Shown: piece by piece, positions 47,388 through 56,477 of the stretch | Layout of the letters: each line of letters begins with the position of its first letter | Position numbering within the stretch: position 1 is the stretch's first letter | Assembly (NCBI RefSeq): GCF_900111735.1 | Contig: NZ_FOHW01000016.1 | Coordinates: forward strand, 1-64,000 | DNA from: Pseudomonas graminis | Lineage (GTDB): Bacteria; Pseudomonadota; Gammaproteobacteria; Pseudomonadales; Pseudomonadaceae | DNA length: 64,000 bases | Direction of reading: 5' to 3' | Position numbers and translations under genes: made by a program | Notes under the pieces: model-generated | The model's database searches: none | Told to the model about the DNA's origin: nothing | The model's input: the letters and a program-made list of their open reading frames with translations, nothing else

Positions 47388-48755
47388 TTATTCGAGTAAC
47401 AGGCTAAGTTTTTGTTTAAGGTTTCCGAATTTGCAGATATTCACGATGTCTTCGTCGCTGAATGATAAGCGCTTGTAAATGTTCAGTTCGAATATGGACT
47501 CTAGTTTTTGCCCTAGAATCCAAAGGTTTCGACCTTTAGCGGCCCGCTTTTCTGCAGCTAAGTCGTAATGTGTTAGATAATTTCTAGTGTCTACGATTTT
47601 GCGAACAATGCTATGGATTGTAGCTTTGTCTCCGAAATGAGATTCGAAGGGTTCGATTAGTTTTTTGATTCTATTGGCTTGGCTAATTTCATTACCATGC
47701 TGTAATCGACCAAATAGCCAATCATGCTTTTCTGATGGGCAAGATATTAATAGTTGTAGGGTGAGCGCGTGAAAGTGCTCCGGGTCCATTTGAGTTGCTG
47801 TATGTGTGCGCCGACTGAAAGTCTCTAATCCTTGCATTAGTGATAAAAACTTCGAGTCTAAATATTTGTGGGTTCCATTCTGAGTCGAGAAATAAAGGTT
47901 CAAAGCAGGGGACAACAGTTCATAATCGTCTAGCCACTTTTTAAGAATATCAGGGAAACGATCGCGAACTTGAGGGTAGGCAAAGCGTAGGTCGTGCCGT
48001 TTGACGTCTGGTTTGGATTCTGAAAAAGGGAGGCTGGGGTAGAAAAGCTTTACCTTGATAGACTCGCCGCTATCTGTCGAGCTATCTGGAACCTTGGCGT
48101 TCACAGAGTGCATGGATAGTGAACAGGCTGTGGCGAAGCAAAGCAGGTTAGTTATTTTATAAGCGATGTTTGTGAAGTAACTAAAGCATTGAGGTTCTGA
48201 GGTTGAGATCTTGATGTACGCAGATTGGGTGATCTTTGCTTCGCTGTATGTGGGAAACCCTGGGATTGTGTAAGCAAAGCAAATCGATATTTCGCAACCG
48301 GATTCACTGTATACAATAATCGGTTGTTGTGGTTCGTACATTATCGTTGCAGTGTTTTCACTGCGTTCTACCTTGATGCCGCTGGTTCGAAGCCAATCGT
48401 CAATGCCTTCAATGCTAAAGCTGAACTCCGAAAAGACTGTCTCTTCCTCTGCTTCATAGACGGCTCCTATGGTAGCGCGACCGACCCGTATGCGAGATGT
48501 AGCGGGCGCTCCGAATGCTAAACTTCTATTTATATAGAAACAGTCGTCGAGAGTTACGGAGCCAGCTTTTTCCAGATTCCAAATAAGTCAACCAATATGA
48601 TAATCATCTAAGGTCATTAGGTCTGTTTCTATTGTAGTTATTTCAAGCTCAATATCGCCACCGTCACTTATTGTGAGAGTGCCCTGGAACTGTTTCTCAG
48701 GGTTGTTTGGTGTAGAGAAAAAGCCGGTTCTTTTAAATTCGCTTTCCAGCCTCAT
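47388..48755 (-). pseudogene. apeA: ApeA-type HEPN anti-phage gene with an in-frame TGA
   Basis: Read on the minus strand from MRLESEFKRTGFF (48755, AGGG 6 nt upstream), a single frame runs to 47388 with only one stop, TGA at codon 56 (48590-48588). Without it the protein would be 455 aa. The part before the stop matches the ApeA N-terminal domain (NNPEKQFQGTLTIS); the same frame continues with VTLDDCFYINRSLAFG and FSFSIEGIDDWL, and ends in a HEPN RNase-like domain with RNYLTH (R-x4-H). It is either a broken gene, expressed only as a 3' part from an internal Met (48341), or a sequencing error. AT-rich, so acquired. Confidence 0.78.
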
Positions 48756-49395
48756 TTGATTCCCTTCGACATAAAATTTTGATTCCCGCAATAACGTATA
48801 GGGCATCCATCAGGCTCAGCATGCTAAACCCAATACTAATCTACCTTCGGCTCTACTGATTCGTCCATTCTCGATCTATAGCCCGCTGCGCACTTTTCTT
48901 GCTGCTATAGAGATGCCGTAGGCACCGCGGCTTGCTCTGGTCGCCTTAAGTGATGGATTTCTCGGTACCGGACTTAGCGTCGCGGTAGTAGGCAATAATG
49001 CCAGTGTAGTTGCCGCCACGGTCGTCTGCCAAATCGTCAAGGGTCGAGATTGACGACGAGCTAAAGATCCGGACGATCTATCCCCGCAAGCGTCTTTTGG
49101 AGGCCGGTGTCAGGTGCTTCATAGATTGTATGGTCGGAGAGCTTGGGAATGCTCCAACGCCGCTCGCGAGAATCGATACAACGAGACAGCGCTAGCTACA
49201 GCGAAGTGTGTCCGAAGGCGCTTTGGGCCCTGTCACGGGACGTGCACGACGCAATTGTTGAGCGGTCGCTTTTGGCCGACTTCTGCCGGTTAAAGACACC
49301 CACTGTACTGGGCTCATCCGACGCACACGATTGGCCCAGCCGTGCGCCAGTGAAGCTCCGTCTGTGTAACTACCACACCGATGGGTGTGGTTCGA
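48756..49395. other. 640-bp region between apeA and the integrase, no gene recognised
   Basis: It includes the likely apeA promoter region at its left edge. Small open frames (for example 49143-49430 plus) show no domain or ribosome site. Confidence 0.45.
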
Positions 49396-50469
49396 TCAAG
49401 CTAGCTTCGCTGCTAACTCTTCCGCTGTGATGTTGTAGTAGCGCTTGAGCATGTTCACCTCCCGATGCCCCGTCACGCTGGCCAGCTCGATCAAATTCGG
49501 CAGCTTGGTCGCAAGCCGACAGGTTGCCTCATGCCGCAGATCGTGAAAGCGCAGATTGATCAGGAAGTCTTCCTGAGGTGTTACCTGCGCAGCCCCGCAA
49601 TCTCCCAGGTATTTCAGCCTTGCACGCTCCAGACCTCGAACGAAGGCCTTCTTGAGAGCATCAGCCGTGGTGGGAAAGACTCGACCGCACAACGAGCGCG
49701 GCAAGTCCTTCAACAGCTGGATGGCCTTAGGCGAAAGCGGGACGGTTCTGGGTAGGCCGTTCTTGGTTGCGGGCAGGTGCGCGGTCCTACGATCCAGGTT
49801 CACATGCTTCCAGCGCAGCTCGAAAATCTCGCCACGGCGCATGGCGGTCTCAATCGCCAATTGGACGATGGGCCGTATCCAGGGATTGTGTGATGCATCG
49901 GCGTAGGTGCCGTCAGCACGTCGCTCACGAAGCTCTAACGCGCCGAGCATGTATTGCTCTTCAATTGGGTCGAGCCGTCGCGAGCGCTCGTCGTTATAGC
50001 TTGGACGACTGACCATCCTGACTGGATTCTCCGCAAGGTGAATTCCCCACTCGCGGCGGGCGACCTCAATCACGCATTGAAACAAAGCCAGCTCACGCTT
50101 CACTGTATTGCCCTTGCGGATCTTCAGGCGCTCGTCACGGTAGAGGGCAAAATCTGAAGAGGTTAGGGTGGCAACGATGCGTGTCGCGAGCGGATGACGC
50201 TTGAGCGCTTCCAAGCGTTTGATTTCCGAATACGCGCCTTTGTGCTTTGGAGCAATTTCGGAGTTGTAGCGATCGATGAGTTGATGAAAGGCGGTGCGTT
50301 CAGCCTCGACGCGAGAGACAAAGATGCCCCGGTCGATTTCGCTTTCGATCATGCGTGCCCAGGCTTGGGCGTCGGCTTTGGTTTCGAAGGTTTTGCGCTG
50401 GGCTGGATAGCCTTTGCGACGAATTTGCGCTTCCCACTGATACTCGCCGCGATTCCTGATTGTTGCCAT
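49396..50469 (-). CDS. int: Tyrosine-recombinase integrase of element B
   Basis: 357 aa from MATIRNRGEYQWEAQI (50469); a Met at 50502 is also possible. An N-terminal AP2-like arm-binding domain (WEAQIRRKGYPAQRKTF), a core-binding region, and a catalytic domain with Arg in AMRRGEI, HxxR in HDLRHEA, His in TGHREV and the nucleophile Tyr in LKRYYN are all intact. It lies 114 bp from the tRNA-Arg 3' end, the standard position for a tRNA-targeting integrase, and should catalyse integration and excision of element B through the 45-bp core. Confidence 0.92.
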   Translation of the reverse strand: MATIRNRGEYQWEAQIRRKGYPAQRKTFETKADAQAWARMIESEIDRGIFVSRVEAERTAFHQLIDRYNSEIAPKHKGAYSEIKRLEALKRHPLATRIVATLTSSDFALYRDERLKIRKGNTVKRELALFQCVIEVARREWGIHLAENPVRMVSRPSYNDERSRRLDPIEEQYMLGALELRERRADGTYADASHNPWIRPIVQLAIETAMRRGEIFELRWKHVNLDRRTAHLPATKNGLPRTVPLSPKAIQLLKDLPRSLCGRVFPTTADALKKAFVRGLERARLKYLGDCGAAQVTPQEDFLINLRFHDLRHEATCRLATKLPNLIELASVTGHREVNMLKRYYNITAEELAAKLA

Positions 50470-50491
50470 TTCGACCATTCCCGCCACATTT

Positions 50492-50512
50492 GAGTGTGGC
50501 AAATTTGTGGCA
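50492..50512 (+). repeat. 21-bp subterminal direct repeat, right end of element B
   Basis: Identical and in the same direction as 32447-32467. It lies between the integrase start and the tRNA. Confidence 0.8.
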
Positions 50513-50557
50513 AAAACGACTTTCAGGACTAGGACAGGTTTCTGTCAGTAGCGATAT

Positions 50558-50576
50558 CCCCTTGTAATACAAGGGG
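50558..50576 (-). terminator. Hairpin downstream of tRNA-Arg
   Basis: An 8-bp stem (CCCCTTGT / ACAAGGGG) with a 3-nt loop just past the tRNA 3' end on the minus strand. Probably the tRNA terminator supplied by element B, although the T-run is weak. Confidence 0.55.
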
Positions 50577-50583
50577 AAGAAGA

Positions 50584-50628
50584 TGGTGCACCTGACGGGA
50601 TTCGAACCCATGACCCCTGCCTTCGGAG
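50584..50628 (-). repeat. Proximal att core inside tRNA-Arg
   Basis: The 45-bp stretch from the CCA end to the anticodon loop that is duplicated at 32297-32341 and, for 24 bp, at 27779-27802. Crossover during integration must lie within it. Confidence 0.85.
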
Positions 50629-50660
50629 GGCAGTACTCTATCCAGCTGAGCTACAGGTGC
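50584..50660 (-). tRNA. tRNA-Arg (anticodon CCG)
   Basis: 77 nt with encoded CCA. Acceptor stem GCACCTG/CAGGTGC, D-arm AGCTCAGCTGGAT, anticodon stem CTGCC/GGCAG with loop CTCCGAA (anticodon CCG at 50624-50626), T-arm with GGTTCGAATCC. The gene is intact: element B supplied an identical 3' part on integration. Confidence 0.96.
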
Positions 50661-50881
50661 AACGCGGGCGCCATAATACTCATCTGGCCTGCACGCGTCC
50701 ATGCCGATGACCCGCTGTTAACAATTTAGTGAGACCAAGCCAAGCCGTATCGGCACCCCCACATGACAACCACATCCGCATGCTCCCAGGTACGCTGATC
50801 CGAATTCATCCTCACCCCAAACCCCAGCCGTTCTTTTTTTCGAACGCACTATTGTCCTTTAACCCTGTTGTCCCTAGGATT

Positions 50882-50899
50882 CGTTTGAGATTTCAAACG
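50882..50899 (+). promoter_or_regulatory. Inverted repeat upstream of gabD
   Basis: A perfect 7-bp inverted repeat, CGTTTGA-GATT-TCAAACG, lies about 130 bp before gabD in the 366-bp region between tRNA-Arg and gabD. No gene is seen in that region. The repeat could be an operator or a leader hairpin. Confidence 0.4.
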
Positions 50900-51026
50900 C
50901 CCCGCCCGGCCTTTCTTCTATTCTCCAATCAGGGCCGGCGACAGTCTTATCCGGCGGCGGCCTCGGTCGAGGCGCCCGCACACAACCATTCGCTCCGCCG
51001 CGCGCGGTGCTGTTCAGGAGGCCGCA

Positions 51027-52469
51027 ATGCAGCTCAAAGACTCGAAGTTGTTCCGCCAGCAGGCGTACATCAATGGCGCCTGGGCTGATGCCGACGGTGG
51101 CCAGACCATCAAGGTGAACAACCCGTCGACCAACGAGATTCTCGGTACCGTGCCAAAGATGGGCGCTGCTGAAACCCGTCGCGCCATCGAGGCCGCTGAC
51201 AAGGCGCTGCCGGCCTGGCGTGCGCTGACCGCCAAAGAGCGTGGCGCCAAGCTGCGTCGCTGGTTCGAACTGATGATTGAAAACCAGGACGACCTTGGTC
51301 GCCTGATGACCCTGGAGCAGGGCAAGCCGCTGGCCGAGGCCAAAGGCGAAATCACTTACGCCGCCTCCTTTATCGAGTGGTTTTCCGAAGAAGCCAAGCG
51401 CGTCTACGGCGACGTGATTCCGGGCCATCAGCCGGACAAGCGCCTGATCGTCCTCAAGCAGCCAATCGGCGTTACCGCAGCGATCACGCCGTGGAACTTC
51501 CCCGCTGCGATGATCACCCGCAAGGCCGGCCCGGCCCTTGCGGCAGGCTGCACCATGGTGCTCAAGCCTGCTTCGCAAACCCCATATTCCGCACTGGCGC
51601 TGGCTGAACTGGCTGAGCGCGCGGGCATCCCGGCTGGCGTGTTCAGCGTGGTAACCGGCAGCGCAGGCGATATCGGCAGCGAGCTGACCAGCAACCCGAT
51701 CGTGCGCAAACTGTCGTTCACTGGCTCGACCGAGATCGGTCGCCAGTTGATGGCTGAATGCGCTCACGACATCAAGAAAGTCTCGCTGGAGCTGGGTGGC
51801 AACGCGCCGTTCATCGTGTTCGACGACGCTGACCTGGATAAGGCCGTTGAAGGCGCGATCATTTCCAAGTACCGCAACAACGGCCAGACCTGCGTGTGCG
51901 CCAACCGCATCTATGTGCAGGACGCGGTCTACGATGCTTTCGCCGAGAAGCTGCAGGTTGCCGTCGCCAAGCTGAAAGTCGGCGATGGCTTGGCCGACGG
52001 CGTGACCACGGGTCCGTTGATCGACGAAAAAGCCGTGGCCAAGGTCAAGGAACATATCGCTGATGCCTTGAGCAAGGGCGCGAAAGTGCTGAGCGGCGGC
52101 AACAGCCTGGAAGGCAATTTCTTCGAACCGACTATCCTGGTCAACGTGCCGAAAAACGCAGCCGTGGCCAAGGAAGAAACCTTCGGTCCGCTGGCTCCGC
52201 TGTTCCGCTTCAAAGACGAAGCCGAAGTGATCGCCATGGCCAACGACACCGAGTTCGGGCTGGCGTCGTATTTCTACGCGCAGAACCTGAGCCGAGTGTT
52301 CCGTGTGGCGGAAGCGCTGGAGTACGGCATGGTGGGCATCAACACCGGCCTGATCTCCAATGAAGTCGCGCCGTTCGGCGGCGTCAAGGCGTCCGGTCTT
52401 GGCCGTGAAGGCTCCAAGTACGGCATCGAAGATTATCTGGAAATCAAATACCTCTGCCTCAGCATCTGA
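51027..52469 (+). CDS. gabD: Succinate-semialdehyde dehydrogenase, NADP+-dependent
   Basis: 480 aa, the usual GabD length. Aldehyde dehydrogenase motifs: TPWNFPAAMITRK (cofactor site, about 152-164), FTGSTEIGRQL, ELGGNAPFIVFDDADLD (catalytic Glu) and NNGQTCVCANRI (catalytic Cys about 288). It oxidises succinate semialdehyde to succinate, the last step of the GABA shunt. A strong AGGAGG precedes the ATG. Followed 194 bp downstream by gabT. Confidence 0.95.
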   Translation: MQLKDSKLFRQQAYINGAWADADGGQTIKVNNPSTNEILGTVPKMGAAETRRAIEAADKALPAWRALTAKERGAKLRRWFELMIENQDDLGRLMTLEQGKPLAEAKGEITYAASFIEWFSEEAKRVYGDVIPGHQPDKRLIVLKQPIGVTAAITPWNFPAAMITRKAGPALAAGCTMVLKPASQTPYSALALAELAERAGIPAGVFSVVTGSAGDIGSELTSNPIVRKLSFTGSTEIGRQLMAECAHDIKKVSLELGGNAPFIVFDDADLDKAVEGAIISKYRNNGQTCVCANRIYVQDAVYDAFAEKLQVAVAKLKVGDGLADGVTTGPLIDEKAVAKVKEHIADALSKGAKVLSGGNSLEGNFFEPTILVNVPKNAAVAKEETFGPLAPLFRFKDEAEVIAMANDTEFGLASYFYAQNLSRVFRVAEALEYGMVGINTGLISNEVAPFGGVKASGLGREGSKYGIEDYLEIKYLCLSI

Positions 52470-52663
52470 ACCCGCTGAGTGGCAGAGTGAAGTAACTGTT
52501 CGACAACCTGCGGGACGCGAGAGCGCCGTTTCGCAGGTTTCAGTGGCACCAACCTATTGGTGGCCGGGAGGCCGCGACAGTCGATCATCGTATGCTGTCG
52601 CTGTTGACCCCCGCTGCTTGATCCTTGAACCGCGCCGCCCGATGAGCGGCGAATGAGGAAATG

Positions 52664-53944
52664 ATGAGCAAAACTAACGCATCCCTGATGAAACGCCGTG
52701 AAGCTGCAGTCCCACGCGGCGTTGGTCAAATTCACCCGATCTTCGCTGAGTCCGCGAAGAACGCCACTGTCACCGACGTCGAAGGCAACGAGTTCATCGA
52801 CTTCGCCGGCGGTATTGCGGTACTGAACACCGGTCACCTGCACCCGAAAATCATCGCGGCCGTGCAAGAGCAACTGACCAAGCTGACCCACACCTGCTTC
52901 CAGGTGCTGGCGTACGAGCCCTACGTTGAGCTGTGCGAGAAGGTCAACGCCAAGGTGCCGGGCGATTTCGCCAAGAAAACCCTGTTGGTGACCACTGGTT
53001 CCGAAGCGGTCGAAAACGCCGTCAAGATCGCCCGTGCCGCAACAGGCCGTGCGGGCGTCATCGCCTTCACCGGCGCTTACCACGGCCGCACCATGATGAC
53101 CCTGGGGCTGACCGGTAAAGTCGTGCCGTACTCGGCCGGCATGGGCCTGATGCCGGGCGGTATCTTCCGCGCCATCTACCCGAACGAGTTGCACGGCGTC
53201 AGCATTGACGATTCCATCGCCAGCATCGAGCGCATCTTCAAGAACGACGCCGAGCCTAAAGACATCGCCGCGATCATCATCGAGCCCGTGCAGGGCGAGG
53301 GCGGTTTCTACGTCGCGCCTAAAGCGTTCATGGCGCGTCTGCGCGAACTGTGCGACAAGCACGGCATTCTGCTGATCGCTGACGAAGTGCAGACCGGCGC
53401 TGGCCGTACTGGCACCTTCTTCGCCATGGAACAGATGGGCGTGAGCGCCGACCTGACCACCTTCGCCAAATCCATCGCCGGTGGTTTCCCGCTGGCCGGC
53501 GTGTGCGGCAAGGCCGAATACATGGACGCCATCGCCCCGGGTGGTCTGGGCGGCACGTACGCCGGTAGCCCAATCGCGTGTGCTGCTGCGCTGGCAGTCA
53601 TGGAAGTGTTCGAAGAAGAGCATCTGCTGGATCGTTGCAAAGCCGTTGGCGAGCGTCTGGTCACCGGTCTGCGTGCCATCCAGGCCAAGTACCCGGTCAT
53701 CGGTGAAGTCCGCGCGCTGGGCGCCATGATCGCCGTCGAGTGCTTCGAGAACGGCGACACCCACAAGCCGAACGCGGCTGCCGTGGCCCAAGTGGTCGCC
53801 AAGGCCCGTGACAAGGGGTTGATCCTGCTGTCCTGCGGTACCTACGGCAACGTATTGCGCGTGCTGGTCCCGCTGACCTCGCCTGACGAGCAGTTGGACA
53901 AAGGCCTGAAGATCATCGAAGAATGCTTCGCTGAAATCGCCTGA
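52664..53944 (+). CDS. gabT: 4-aminobutyrate aminotransferase
   Basis: 426 aa from the second of two adjacent Met codons (GAGGAA upstream). A class III PLP aminotransferase: TTGSEAVENAVKIARAATGR (cofactor phosphate site), ADEVQTGAGRTGTFFAMEQM (Asp contacting the PLP ring), and the Schiff-base Lys in TTFAKSIAGGFPLAGV. It moves the amino group of GABA to 2-oxoglutarate, giving the substrate of GabD. It ends with a strong terminator. Confidence 0.95.
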   Translation: MSKTNASLMKRREAAVPRGVGQIHPIFAESAKNATVTDVEGNEFIDFAGGIAVLNTGHLHPKIIAAVQEQLTKLTHTCFQVLAYEPYVELCEKVNAKVPGDFAKKTLLVTTGSEAVENAVKIARAATGRAGVIAFTGAYHGRTMMTLGLTGKVVPYSAGMGLMPGGIFRAIYPNELHGVSIDDSIASIERIFKNDAEPKDIAAIIIEPVQGEGGFYVAPKAFMARLRELCDKHGILLIADEVQTGAGRTGTFFAMEQMGVSADLTTFAKSIAGGFPLAGVCGKAEYMDAIAPGGLGGTYAGSPIACAAALAVMEVFEEEHLLDRCKAVGERLVTGLRAIQAKYPVIGEVRALGAMIAVECFENGDTHKPNAAAVAQVVAKARDKGLILLSCGTYGNVLRVLVPLTSPDEQLDKGLKIIEECFAEIA

Positions 53945-53998
53945 CTTCACGCCGATGAGCCGCAGCCACGTTTGATAAGGACGTGACCGCTTCATCAG

Positions 53999-54024
53999 AA
54001 AAAACCTGCCTCGGCAGGTTTTTT
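53999..54024 (+). terminator. Intrinsic terminator after gabT
   Basis: AAAAAACCTGCC and GGCAGGTTTTTT form a near-perfect hairpin with a T6 tail. The A-rich left arm makes it symmetrical. Confidence 0.9.
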
Positions 54025-54109
54025 CGTTTATGGACGTCGGAAAATTTTCCTCCGGTCTGTCTCCTTGCCCAGTCTTTGACTAAGGTAAGGAGACTGATGC
54101 CGGAGAGTC

Positions 54110-55333
54110 ATGATGACCGTTGTAGAGGCGCTAGCCGTTCCCCGCGTGTTGATCGCTGAATCGGACCCCTGGGCCCGCGAGATGCTCAACGAATTGGTTC
54201 TCGACGTGCGTTGCGACGCGCAGCTGGACATCTGTTCCAACGGCCGAGAGGCGATCGAGCGGATGAGCGGGTATATCCCCGACCTGGTGATCGCTTCCCG
54301 CGAGTTGCCCGGCGTCGATGGCCTGAGCCTGCTGCGCGGGTTGCGCCAGTTGCGTCGCCAGCCACCGGTTCGTTTCATTCTGCTGAGCAGTCGCAGCGAC
54401 AGCGTCAGTGTCCGCGAGGCCGTGCAACTGGCGCCCACCGCCTACCTCACCAAACCCCTGAACATGGAAGGCCTGCGCCATCGGCTGGAAGCGCTGCTGT
54501 TGCAGGACGGTGCGCAGGTCGCCTGTGCGGTGCCCGCGTTGGCGCCGGGTGTCGGGCTGGATGCGTTTCTGGAAAAGCGTCGCGAAGTGGCCGACGGCGG
54601 GCCGCTGTTCGTTGATGTGAGGGCGGCGGTGGCCAGCAGTCGCGGGGCGTCGGGTGTTGATCTGACGTTGCTGGAACAGGCGCTGATCCATGACCCCCAT
54701 GTCACCGCACTGTTGATTGCCGCCGCTAACAGCGCGTCGAATCATCAGGGCAAGCCCGTGCAGACGCTGAGGCAGGCGCTCGCCATGTTGGGCGCCACCC
54801 AGAGCGTCAATCTGGTCCAAGGTCTGGCCCTCAAGCGCGGGGCGGTGCTGACGGATGCAACGTTGTTGCTGCATGCCACGGAAATCTGGGAGGTCTCGCA
54901 ACGCACCGCCGAATGTGCGCGGACGCTGGCGCGCAAGCTGGATCTCGATCATGAGCGCTGTTACTGCGCCGGCTTGCTCAGGGGCCTTGGCGAACTGACC
55001 GTGTTGCGCTGTATGCAGGACTGGCTGATCGCCGGCGGCTCCCTGGATGAGGCAACCATTCGCCGTGCGTTGGCGCAGTATTCGGCCTCGTTCGGCTCGG
55101 CATTACGCACGCGTTGGCGCCTGCCCCTGGAACTGCGTGAATTGATCGCAGCGGTGTATCAATACAACACCGGGGTTTTTACTCGCGAAATCCTGGCGAT
55201 GAATGTGGCTGGGCAGATGGGCTCTCTCGGGCTTGAAGACCCGCTGGAGGCGCTGGCGAAAAGCAAGTCGGCGCGGCTGTTGAAGGTCAGCGAGTCAGAT
55301 CTCGAAAGGGTGCGCAACAAGACGGTGGCGTAG
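54110..55333 (+). CDS. Receiver-HDOD signalling protein
   Basis: 407 aa. An N-terminal response-regulator receiver domain (about 10-130) is followed by an HDOD domain (about 160-370; LLEQALIHDPHVTALLIAAANS, then the AMLGATQSVNLVQGLALK helix). In the receiver the phospho-acceptor position reads DLVIASRELPG, with Ser where Asp is expected, while the late Lys in AYLTKPLN is kept. So it is probably a pseudo-receiver that does not accept phosphate. HDOD proteins act in signalling and c-di-GMP-linked control; the target is unknown. GGAG lies before the start; Met2 is also possible. Confidence 0.88.
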   Translation: MMTVVEALAVPRVLIAESDPWAREMLNELVLDVRCDAQLDICSNGREAIERMSGYIPDLVIASRELPGVDGLSLLRGLRQLRRQPPVRFILLSSRSDSVSVREAVQLAPTAYLTKPLNMEGLRHRLEALLLQDGAQVACAVPALAPGVGLDAFLEKRREVADGGPLFVDVRAAVASSRGASGVDLTLLEQALIHDPHVTALLIAAANSASNHQGKPVQTLRQALAMLGATQSVNLVQGLALKRGAVLTDATLLLHATEIWEVSQRTAECARTLARKLDLDHERCYCAGLLRGLGELTVLRCMQDWLIAGGSLDEATIRRALAQYSASFGSALRTRWRLPLELRELIAAVYQYNTGVFTREILAMNVAGQMGSLGLEDPLEALAKSKSARLLKVSESDLERVRNKTVA

Positions 55334-55360
55334 CCGGATGTAGATTTCAGAACAGGCGGC

Positions 55361-56338
55361 TTACACCAACACGATCTGATTCTTGCCCTGACGCTTGGCC
55401 TGGTACATCGCAGCGTCAGAGCGTGCGTAGAGCGCTTCGAGGCTCTGGTCTTGATCGCCGAGGTTGGTCAGCCCCTGGCTGGCGGTGATGCCGAAGGTTT
55501 TGTCGTTGCACTGAAAGCTAAGGCGCTGAATCTCACGCTGCAACCGCTCGGCAATCTGCTGGGCCATTTCCGGCGCACAGCCCGGGAATACGGCGGCGAA
55601 TTCTTCCCCGCCAATCCGCCCGAACAGATCACCACGACGCAGCGTCTTGCGCCCGCACTCGGCAATGCGTTGCAGCACCAGATCGCCTTCCTGATGGCCG
55701 TAGGTGTCGTTGACCAGCTTGAAATCATCCACGTCCAGCAACAGGAACGCCATCGGCGTGCCCTGCAGACGCGCTTGCTCGAACTCCCGTTGAGCGCATT
55801 CGAAGAAGTGCCGGCGGTTGCTGCTCTGGGTGAGCACGTCGGTGGTGGCAAGACGCTGCAACTCGTCTTCGAGGTGCTTCTTCTCGGTGATGTCTTCGGC
55901 GATGCCGACCACGATCAGGCGCTGGCTGTGCTCGGCCTGATGACTGACAAAGCATTTATCGCTCAGCCAGCGGACCTGGCCGTCAGCACGAATGATGCGG
56001 TACTCGCGGTCTTCGATGGAGCCCTTTTCGAGCACTTCGCTCAGGCTGCGCTCGGCGTAGTCCAGGTCATCGGGGTAAATGCTGTCGCGCCACTCGCTGT
56101 AGTCCGCGAGCAACAAACCGGCGGAACGGCCGAAAATGCGCTCGTAAGCGGGGCTGACATAGATCATGCGTTGCGTCTGCCAGTCGAACGCCCATAACAC
56201 GGCGTTGACGCTGACCAGCAGAGAACTGAACAGCTGCTCGCGCTCGCTGAGGCGGGCCACTTCCGCCTGGGCATGCATCAGCGCCAGAAGGGTTTCTGCT
56301 GCGGCGGGTGTCTCAACGTGGGGAGTCTGATTGTCCAT
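55361..56338 (-). CDS. PAS-GGDEF diguanylate cyclase
   Basis: 325 aa from the ATG at 56338. A short coiled segment and a PAS domain with a PAC tail (about 35-160; VNAVLWAFDWQTQRMIYVSP, EYRIIRADGQVRWLSD) precede a GGDEF domain (about 165-325) with an intact active site GGEEF and an RxxD inhibition site (RRGD) five residues before it. It makes c-di-GMP from GTP under feedback control, with the PAS domain as likely sensor. No membrane segment. Convergent with the REC-HDOD gene. Confidence 0.93.
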   Translation of the reverse strand: MDNQTPHVETPAAAETLLALMHAQAEVARLSEREQLFSSLLVSVNAVLWAFDWQTQRMIYVSPAYERIFGRSAGLLLADYSEWRDSIYPDDLDYAERSLSEVLEKGSIEDREYRIIRADGQVRWLSDKCFVSHQAEHSQRLIVVGIAEDITEKKHLEDELQRLATTDVLTQSSNRRHFFECAQREFEQARLQGTPMAFLLLDVDDFKLVNDTYGHQEGDLVLQRIAECGRKTLRRGDLFGRIGGEEFAAVFPGCAPEMAQQIAERLQREIQRLSFQCNDKTFGITASQGLTNLGDQDQSLEALYARSDAAMYQAKRQGKNQIVLV

Positions 56339-56477
56339 GAGCACTGCATCTCAGAATAAGGTGCGGCGCATGCCACAACATGTCACACAGCATAGTGCGA
56401 AGGTGTTAGTGAGATAGGAGTAATGGCACTAAGTTCCGATCGGTGCCACCCGGACGAATGGTCACCGATCAACGGCA

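Noticed and set aside
52433..53995. 520-codon minus-strand open frame opposite gabT
   Set aside because: Antisense to gabT along nearly all its length, His/Gly/Asp-rich, with no domain.
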